From Selaginella moellendorffii (taxonomy: Eukaryota > Streptophyta > Lycopodiopsida > Selaginellales > Selaginellaceae): a stretch of DNA of 64,000 nt. The position numbers were made by a program, and so were the translations under genes. The stretch covers positions 1-64,000 of the forward strand of contig NW_003314443.1 of the NCBI RefSeq assembly GCF_000143415.4, given 5' to 3'. Shown here in pieces: positions 57,303-64,000 of this stretch; the first letter of the stretch is position 1, and each line of letters begins with the position of its first letter. The notes below the pieces were generated by a model. That model did no database searches, was not told the DNA's origin, and saw nothing but the letters and a program-made list of their open reading frames with translations.

Positions 57303-57800
57303 TTGATAGATGGACAAACAGAAAGGGTGAATAGGCAGCTGGAGGATTATTTGCGATGTTATGTATCGAGAGACCTGACTGATTGGGTAAGTCATTTGGG
57401 ACTTGCAGAAATGTGCTATAACAACTCACCACACTCAAGTATCGGGGTGAGTCCATGGGAAGTTATCAATGGGCAAGCTATTGAAGGTCCTGTGGAACTC
57501 GGCGTGGCCGAGTATTATAGAGAGTTACCAGCAGTAAAGGCATTTACGGCGGAAAGACTCAACATTTGAAATTTAGTGAGAGATTCCTTGGAACGGGCTC
57601 AACAAAAGCAAACCAAGTACGCGAACCAGAAGCGCCGAGATGTGGAGTTCCAAGCTAGGGAGAAGGTGTGGTTGAACACCAAGAACCTCAGGTTACCGAG
57701 AGGGATCAGCCGGAAGTTGACCCAAAGGTAAAATGAATATATTCCTATAAATGAATTGATCTTGAGTTCCTTAAGCAGGTTCGCAGGGCCTTAAGAGATT
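57303..57800 (+). pseudogene. Chromovirus integrase fragment
   Basis: DGQTERVNRQLEDYLRCYVS with the catalytic Glu (TER), then AEMCYNNSPHSSIGVSPWEV, and after a stop QQKQTKYANQKRRDVEFQAR, EKVWLNTKNLRLPRG. The core with the two Asp residues is deleted. Confidence 0.72.
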
Positions 57801-57839
57801 GAGGCACGAATCAGTAAAGTGGTTTACTGTCTCTGACTT

Positions 57840-58130
57840 CCTCGAGAGATGGGGAAGATGCACCTAGTGTTCCACGTGAACTTACTCAAATCGTACTTTG
57901 AGGATCCGCTCCGCAAGGACCAAGTAAGACCTTTGCCTGAGGTTATTCAAGGGGAAGAGGAATACGAAGTCGAGGTTATCCTCAATGCGTGCAAGAGCAA
58001 GTGACAAGGATGCGAGGTGAGAGAGTTCCATGTGAAGTGGAAAGGATTTCCACACTACGAAGCAATATGGGAACTGGAGGAGAACCTAGCGAACGCGCGA
58101 GATCTAGTGGAGGAATTTCTGTATGGTAAA
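57840..58130 (+). pseudogene. Integrase C-terminal chromodomain
   Basis: FHVNLLKSYFEDPLRKDQVR, then EEYEVEVILNACKSK, a stop, and EFHVKWKGFPHYEAIWELEE followed by NLANARDLVEEFL. The VKWKG..... WE core is a CR-type chromodomain, which targets such elements to heterochromatin. Confidence 0.75.
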
Positions 58131-58616
58131 ACTCTATGTACTTATGCAAAGTTCAATTAGAAGGTATCAATTTGTGAAGTTGAACAATGGCATATGTTGG
58201 GACCCAAAGGCATGCTGAAGGTAAGCTAATTAGCATAGGTTAGCTAGGTCGACTAGGCGTAGGGAACTACGCCCGACTCCCCGCAAGGATGTCGAATCCG
58301 TAGACGTATTCTACAGAGGTTGAGTTCGAGTCCCAGCCCCCTAGTAAAGCAAGGTTGGGTTCAAGTCCCAACCCCATACTAGGGTGTGGTGAGGTGAGGG
58401 GTATAAGGACACCTATATTCCATTGTCATGGGCTCTTGGCCGGGGAGGCTAACTAAGGCACACCGCTAAGTGGGGGGATGCCCCCGGAGACATGGTCAAC
58501 AAGTCGTAGGATAAAAAGAGACGTTCGATGTGGGCATCAAACTTCTTCTATGGGTGGTGGAGTTGTAAGAACCAACTCCCTGAGGTGTCGTAAGCTAAAG
58601 GATCCCCAAAAGCATG
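58131..58616. repeat. Non-coding 3' region of the chromovirus
   Basis: It may begin an LTR at TGTTGGGACCC (58,198). It holds two similar tracts (GAGTTCGAGTCCCAGCCCC and GGGTTCAAGTCCCAACCCC) that resemble polymerase III B boxes. No open frame of note. Confidence 0.4.
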
Positions 58617-58772
58617 TCAAGACTAACATGCAAAATAGAGCCAAATGAAATATGACACTATTTCAGTATACCAGTGGCCTAATGCAAGGATATAAGTACT
58701 CCACCAACTAGCATGGTGTAGAATTTTGGCTTAGATCTAGGCCACACATAAAATAAAGACAAGCACACAAAA

Positions 58773-58790
58773 GCTCTATTTCGTTAAAGT
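58773..58790 (+). repeat. Terminal repeat of X2 (left end)
   Basis: 18 bases identical to the inward reading of the X1 right end. Confidence 0.75.
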
Positions 58791-59212
58791 GGGAATTGTC
58801 ATTATCCCACTTGTAAAATAAGGTTTCCAAACCTTTATATAGTATATAAATATAACAAAATTCAACTGCATTGAGGCACATGCCATTTTATTTTAAACAA
58901 GGAAATGTCTACTCAATCACTTCTCCTCCCCCTGCCACTGCTTCACCTCTCTCTTCTCCTTGTCATCGTCGTCCAATTTCTTTCCATCCTTTTAATATTG
59001 GCTCAGTTGCTCCGAGTCTAGGTGGAGCCCAAGTCCCCATTCAATCTTTACTTTCCCCTTATTAATAAAACAACTTCGTAGACTTCCAATAACATGCTGT
59101 AACACTTCTAGTATAATGCAAATCCTCTCAAAGAATTGTCTTTTAATATTAATACAATGGCATGGAACCCCATGCCATAATAAGTTACATTTTTAAATAA
59201 ATACATGCCATC
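58791..59212. other. Left non-coding part of X2
   Basis: Holds the terminal hairpin, half a palindrome motif (CACATGCCAT at 58,878) and the 3' UTR side of the giant gene. The 64-codon frame at 58,871 is Pro/Ser-rich and is not supported as a gene. Confidence 0.5.
59157..59178. repeat. 22-bp near-palindrome, X2 copy 1
   Basis: ATGGCATGGAA and CCCCATGCCAT, 35 bp beyond the stop of the giant gene; a half copy (ACATGCCAT) follows at 59,203. Confidence 0.85.
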
Positions 59213-62200
59213 TCAGACTGTTATTTTTTGCCTCCAACGCCTATACAATAATCTTGGAATTTCATCACTCTCCACACTATCAGGATTTAAACCCAATAGT
59301 AATGCCATCTCTTCTCTAATACGTCCACGCTCATGTTCAGTGGTCGAAGAACCCATCCGGTTGAGCAGATTATGGAGATGCGGATAGTGCTTGGCTAGAC
59401 AATATACATGCCATAAATGATGACTGGTGTCTGTCCGATCAAATGGCTTCTGATATACCGTTCCATCTGCCATTTGGTTGATTTCTGCAGCCACCTCCTG
59501 GACTGGCCGGTTCTCTATCACCATCGCTTCAAGCCGTTTTGCAAGGTCCCCCAGAACATACGGTTTCTTCTCCCTAGTTTCCATACTGCAAGAGATGGGG
59601 TGCACTGCATATGTGTGCGTGTTCGCTGCAGTTTTAATCGGCGAGTCATCGATGATGAGGATTTCACTTGACCTAGCAGTCCGGTTCATCACTATAGCCT
59701 CTGCCTTGACGAAGATGGGCTTGCTACCCCTCACATGGACCATAGTCAAGCAATCCTCCTGCGTTAGGAGAAAGTCAAATGGTAATATTACTCGCGTCTG
59801 ATCGTGCATCATCTGTAGCAACGTTAATGCATTGTGGCGCATCATGGATGTCCAAACTCCCAATTGCAAATTGAACCCGGCCCTCTGTTTTAAGTGTCGC
59901 ATGGTCATTATTAGATCCCGCAGTTTCTCCCGTGTGATTAATGTGAATCTGTCTCTTTTGACCAACTTGCGACCGCAGGCTTTGGAAGGTGCAGTGACAT
60001 TCGAGGACGAGCCACGCTCATGGGAGAAAAGGACACCGTTCAGATCAAAAACGATACAGTACTTTCGCCGTGACTCTGAAATGAAATGCGTCAGCATAAA
60101 AAATGGTACAAGTCAATTTTACCATCTACAATATTAGCGAATGGTGCTCCCGATGGTCGTTCAGAGGGTTTTGGTCGAGGAAACGTGAAGGGCGGAAATA
60201 CTCTCCTCTGCAATGTGGGGTCAATCGCATCCGATGGCGTGTGGGCACATGCCATTTCAGCTGTAGACTCTGGTACAACTGGCTCAACAGTGGCATGGGG
60301 TGGTTCCGATGGCGTGTGATCACACGCCATTTCAGCTGGTGCTTCCGTTGGCAAAGTGGACATGACCGAACAGGCAGCAGGGGCGGTGTAGGGAGGTTCC
60401 AACGGCGCGTAGTCAGACGATTGGGCACACGTTGGAAATGAGGATACGACCGGCTTGGCGGCTGGGGCGGCCTCATGCGGGTCCAATGGCGCCTGGTCAC
60501 CGTCAGTTGGATACGTGGACAAGATTGACTCAGTGGTATGGGCAGCATCAAGTGGAGCGTGGTCAGCTTGCTTGGCGTTGATATGGATAGTAGCCTCCAC
60601 CAGCTCTGATGACTCTTGCAGGCAAGTAGAGTCCACTGGCGGATCCATATGCATGTCCAAATATCTCTCTTCGATTGAGATGGTATCCTCCCGTGCTACT
60701 AAAAACAAACTCATTAGCACATTGAATCGACTATACTGTATTTACCATCAACTGCTATTGAGGAACTAGGACTGATATCACTTGGGCGCACTGCTGATTC
60801 TGAAGGATTGGACATACGTTTCGACCCTTGCTTGGCACTATCCTTCCTCGACACTAAAGGCTAGAGTTTGTATCTTAATTCAATTGAATAATCTCTACTT
60901 ACCATTTCTTCTGCGACCTACATGGACAATGTTAGAAATGGTAAAAGGTTAGGAATGGATGTACTATTATTTACCTGATGGTTTGTCTTGTATGACCTTC
61001 CTCCGCTGCTCTTTGGCCACCTCAGGCTGGCCATCGTCGTCATCATCGTCATCGTCGTTATTGTGATCGTCACCATTGTGAGGACCATCCAAGTCCTCTT
61101 CGTCCTCCTCTTCTTCATCCTCCTCTTCTTCGTCCTCCTCTTCTTTGTCCTCCTCTTCGTCCTTCTGCTCTTCCTGCTCATTATCTTTCTCTGGCTCCTC
61201 ATCCCCCTCTTGCATTTCTTCCATAGGCTGCTCAGGCTGGATGGCTTGTTTTTCCAGGACCATCTTGGGAAAATCATCTGGCCGAGTCTCCATCTCAAAA
61301 TACAAGACATCCATAGCCTGTTTTAGTGCGTGACCTAGGATCGTATCCTCACCCGACTGTCTTAACATGGTTTCTGCACGTTCTTGCACCCTTCGAAGAC
61401 GACGAGATGAGAAAAACATGGCCCTGACTTGAAAAGCATCCCTCATCCATTGTACCTCTCCATTGAGATTGGGGAAGGGGAGTCTGCCATAGGAATCTGA
61501 GTCAGAAGGTGGTGACTGGCTCCTTTCACTCAGCCCTTGATCTGTAATGAATGGCATGAGCACACACGCCATAACCGCGAGGCATTACCTATCATCTTTT
61601 CGTTGCCCTTCTTCCTTTTCGAATCAAACGCCTCTGATCCCGACGACTGTCCAACGTGCTTTCGCTTTTTATGACCACTGTCAGTTTGAGCTTGGCTGGT
61701 GCTTGCCTGTTTTGCCTTTGAAGAAGTGTCTCCTGCAAGGAATGGCATGAGACCACACGCCATTGCAAATATAATTTGTACCTCCTTTTTTCCTATTGCT
61801 TGTCTGTTTGTCCTTCTTCGACGCGCCACCAGTGCGCTTTTCAGTCCTCGTGTCTGAATATTCACAACGATCTATAATCAAAATGGCGTGAGGCCTCACG
61901 TGACCTTACCTTGTGCAGGTTGTGACCTCGGCCTAACATCAGTAGCTGTTAACGCCGTTTCAGCATCTGGGGGTGGCCACGCTCCTGCATACAGAGCTTG
62001 TGAGATAACATTTAAACTTAAAGTGCGTACTCACCAGGTTCGTAGAGAAGATACTGTTTTTCTTTGGCAATTGTAATTATATGCTCCATTGAAGTCACCT
62101 CTTCAATGGAGTTTGTCACCGCAACACACGGGACACCCTTGAGTAGTGCGGCTCGAAAGAATAGTCTGCCGCAGTTGTACTCGACAACGCATTTGCCCTT

Positions 62201-64000
62201 GGAGTCACCCGCTATTGCGTTGAAGACCCAGCTGAGCATTTCCCATGCTGCACCTGGAGCTTTCTTTGGATTCGAAAGCTCCATAGCTGTCTTCAGTTCC
62301 TCAGGCACGGGTAAATTGACCTCCCTCAGATCAATTCGATCGGCTTTGTTGAACGAAGCTGGGAAGTCACTCCAGTCCCACTCTGCTGCAGGACCAATAA
62401 CAAGGGCGACTGTGAAGATGCGGACATTCGTCGGTATCTTCTTCTTAGCCATTATCCCATGGATCTCCTGCATCTCCTTGCCTTTCAACCGAGCCTTCAC
62501 CTCGTTCAAGGCCTTCCAGAACTTGTGATAGGATTCGGAGTCGTAGATCATATAGTGGACTGAAGATTCCACCTCCGCAAGTCCCACCATTAAGTCAATG
62601 ATGGAGCTGACTTCGTCTGCATGAGTGATCTCCTCGTTTGTGAAGTCCATCACACAAAAGATGTTCTTCACCTGCTCATCTCCGTGGGAAACGATGCTCC
62701 TCCACCTTTGATCCTCATCCGAATTCACGTATACCCGGTAAGGTTCTCGATAGGCCTTTGCTGCGGGGTCGAGCTGTTTCTGAAGCCGGCGGTCGACATC
62801 CCTCTTAATGAAATTTGGATACTGATCCAACTTCTCAGCTTTACTTTTCGTGGCATCCCGCAGCAGATCGATGAACTTGGGGGCCCCCTTCACGTACTCG
62901 TCGATGTCTTCATTTGACAAGTCCAGCTCTTCCATCATCTCTTGCGTGGTGTCGATGCTCACCCTCGCCACGGCCACTTGCTCGAAGATCCAATCCTTCA
63001 ATAGCGCACGAGCTCTCAGAGTCGTGCACAAGTCCTCGTATGTCACAATATGGCCGGGAGTCATTTTGGTCTTGTTGAAGACTACCTCACCACGTAGAAG
63101 AGCATTAGCCACTGTCAGAAGGTCGTCGTCATCTAGAGACCGCGAGAAACGCAAGGCGTTGAGCTTCAAATCATTGGGCTTCCGGCTGTCCTCCACACCC
63201 ATTGAGTTTAGCAACTCCCCGTCATGGTACCTCCTCAGCACATCTACCCATTTGTCAAAAACAACTTTTGTCGCGAGTAGAATGTTATGGATGCTGAGTG
63301 TGTCATTGACCCCCAGTGTTTTCGAGAGAAGACTCGAGAATTCCTGCAATGGAAATGGCGTGAGGCCACATGCTATGCCACATGCAACGAGGCTTACCTG
63401 CCAGGCGCTAGTTGCTAGTGCACGTCCTTGTCCTGGTTTTTGTGGCTTCTTCAGTTGAACCCAGAGCTTCCGTGTTCGTGCCAATGTCTCGTGCAGACCC
63501 GATTTGTAGCACGTTTCTTGCTTGACATTCTGCGCGTGGGAGATGTATATGATAGATCGGAGGGGCGAGTTGCCTTTTATCAGGCGGACAACTCTTGTCT
63601 TGAAGACTTTCTTCACCTCCTCGCCCACCATAATATCCACAACTATCTGTTGCATCGCCAAGCTAGAATGCTGCCCGGAGAAGGCATAGAACCAGATGTT
63701 CTGATCGTCCAACACCTTCCTATTGATCAAGTCTGGAAACCTTGTCTCGCCCTTCATTGTTCGGTAGTAGGGGATCACGTCTGCGATGTCGGGTGTTACT
63801 GGACTTGCCAGCATCTTCTGCTTCAGTTTCTCCACCCACTCATCAGATACTAGCCTGTGGTTGTATTTGCTTTGGATCTCGATACTGCTCACGTCGATTG
63901 TATATACTTTGTTGGAATAGTAACAAGTACTATTATCTGCGACGATTTTTGCTGCCTCTTCTTGCTCTTTCTGCTCTTTGCAGCTCTTCTTTTTGGTGGG
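59213..64000 (-). CDS. Giant ParB-like / methyltransferase-like / FCP1-like fusion protein, 5' end outside window
   Basis: Ten exons keep one frame: 64000-63398, 63343-62035, 61984-61910, 61871-61782, 61732-61589, 61541-60975, 60917-60903, 60853-60746, 60698-60123, 60075-59213 (1,449 residues in view; introns 38-57 bp). Domains in order: ParB-like (VYTIDVSSIEIQSKYNHRL, FSGQHSSLAMQQIV); a helical middle; a possible degenerate amino-methyltransferase end (CVVEYNCGRLFFRAALLKGV, like the FxGxGT..AAL..G motif); a Ser/Lys-rich linker with KKRKH and KRKK; long Glu and Asp runs near 61,020-61,200; about five repeats of the type DYAPLEPPYTAPAA; and an FCP1/HAD domain (CIVFDLNGVLFSHE, GVWTSM, LIIDDSPIK) in the last exon. 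The second catalytic Asp of DxD is Asn, so phosphatase activity is doubtful. Domain names for the first two are tentative; nuclear location is inferred. Confidence 0.7.
60234..60255. repeat. 22-bp near-palindrome, X2 copy 2
   Basis: ATGGCGTGTGG and GCACATGCCAT, coding (AEMACAHTPSD) in the repeat exon. Confidence 0.85.
60309..60330. repeat. 22-bp perfect palindrome, X2 copy 3
   Basis: ATGGCGTGTGA and TCACACGCCAT: every base pairs. Coding (AEMACDHTPSE), 75 bp from copy 2. Confidence 0.92.
61551..61572. repeat. 22-bp near-palindrome, X2 copy 4, in intron 5
   Basis: ATGGCATGAGC and ACACACGCCAT, inside the 47-bp intron 61,588-61,542, so it makes up nearly half of it. Confidence 0.88.
61742..61763. 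repeat. 22-bp near-palindrome, X2 copy 5, in intron 4
   Basis: ATGGCATGAGA and CCACACGCCAT, inside the 49-bp intron 61,781-61,733. Confidence 0.88.
61883..61904. repeat. 22-bp near-palindrome, X2 copy 6, in intron 3
   Basis: ATGGCGTGAGG and CCTCACGTGAC, inside the 38-bp intron 61,909-61,872, the shortest intron of the window. Confidence 0.85.
63355..63376. repeat. 22-bp near-palindrome, X2 copy 7, in intron 1
   Basis: ATGGCGTGAGG and CCACATGCTAT, inside the 54-bp intron 63,397-63,344. A second GCCACATGC follows, so the right half is duplicated. Confidence 0.8.

Larger units (their letters stand above)
56573..58770 (+). mobile_element. Decayed chromodomain gypsy element (chromovirus)
   Basis: A block of about 160 bp is repeated directly at 56,573-56,735 and 58,617-58,770 (GACTAACATGCAAAA ... 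AAATAAAGACA), a likely LTR remnant, although a second shared block (AAGGAACCAACTC) lies on the other side of it at each end. Between are the end of RNase H, pieces of integrase and a chromodomain. Gag, protease, reverse transcriptase and most of integrase are gone. X2 is inserted at its right end. Confidence 0.65.
58773..64000 (-). mobile_element. Element X2, left end and giant gene (right end outside window)
   Basis: It opens with GCTCTATTTCGTTAAAGT, the X1 terminus in inverted order. The left neighbour is the chromovirus repeat, which stops at exactly this place when compared with its other copy (56,735). Immediately inside is a hairpin, AAGTGGGAA ... TTATCCCACTT. The rest is one gene on the minus strand and seven 22-bp near-palindromes. 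Confidence 0.65.

Noticed and set aside
58871-59065. Pro/Ser-rich 64-codon frame at the X2 left end
   Set aside because: Low complexity, no homologue in mind and antisense to the giant gene's 3' flank.
59213-60097. HAD-like frame as a separate gene starting at a TTATGCTGAC context ATG
   Set aside because: A GT-AG intron (60,122-60,076) joins the upstream frame with the correct phase and the ATG would lie inside that intron.
59213-64000. Giant-virus or bacterial insertion
   Set aside because: Nine short spliceosomal-type introns and a plant-transposon context argue for a resident eukaryotic element, although the ParB and methyltransferase domains may be of remote bacterial or phage origin.

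Overview
The window looks like nuclear DNA of a vascular non-seed plant, most likely a Selaginella-type lycophyte. The reasons are very short GT-AG introns (about 38-60 bp, several reconstructed here codon by codon), close gene packing, plant-type families (JAGGED-like C2H2 factor, NIPA-type Mg2+ transporter, SUN protein), many degraded PPR-DYW gene fragments, and gypsy and copia retroelements. The species is an inference. No rRNA, CRISPR or bacterial operon structure was seen.

Region 1 (1-7.4 kb) is ordinary gene space with five intact genes: a membrane J-protein (runs off the left edge), a SUN-domain protein, a JAGGED/NUBBIN-like zinc finger factor, a 13-exon NIPA-like transporter with two GC-AG introns, and a small secreted cyanovirin-N-homology (CVNH) lectin. 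An AT-rich stretch without genes follows (7.4-9.7 kb).

Region 2 (9.7-50.3 kb) is a nested, partly palindromic set of segmental duplications. A unit of about 8 kb occurs as A+B (9.68-18.53 kb), as a fragment split by a retroelement (18.53-18.84 and 29.50-30.72 kb), as an inverted copy A' (42.50-38.92 kb), and as a third direct copy A''+B'' (42.92-50.29 kb). The unit carries wrecks of PPR-DYW genes, a Crinkler/RHS-like P-loop NTPase pseudogene, an unrecognised ORF and tRNA-like SINEs. A complete gypsy element R1 (18,843-29,494, minus, 5-bp target duplication ATTAC) sits in it. A second truncated copy, R2 (34,172-38,920, plus), ends at the equivalent site in the inverted copy. Between them lies a truncated mobile element, X1 (30.72-34.17 kb), with a DUF7869-like gene.

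Region 3 (50.3-58.8 kb) holds a 3'-truncated copia element with internal rearrangements, one intact single-exon secreted protein with a bulb-lectin-like domain, an AT-rich gap, and a decayed chromodomain gypsy element.

Region 4 (58.77-64.0 kb) is element X2. It starts with the same 18-bp terminus that ends X1 and carries one giant gene on the minus strand (at least 1,449 residues, ten exons in view). The gene joins a ParB-like domain, a degenerate DNA-methyltransferase-like domain, an acidic disordered middle, a repeat region and an FCP1/HAD-like phosphatase domain. X1 and X2 share a dispersed 22-bp near-palindrome (11 copies in the two elements, none noticed elsewhere), found in introns, exons and 3' flanks. 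This X family is the most novel thing in the window.
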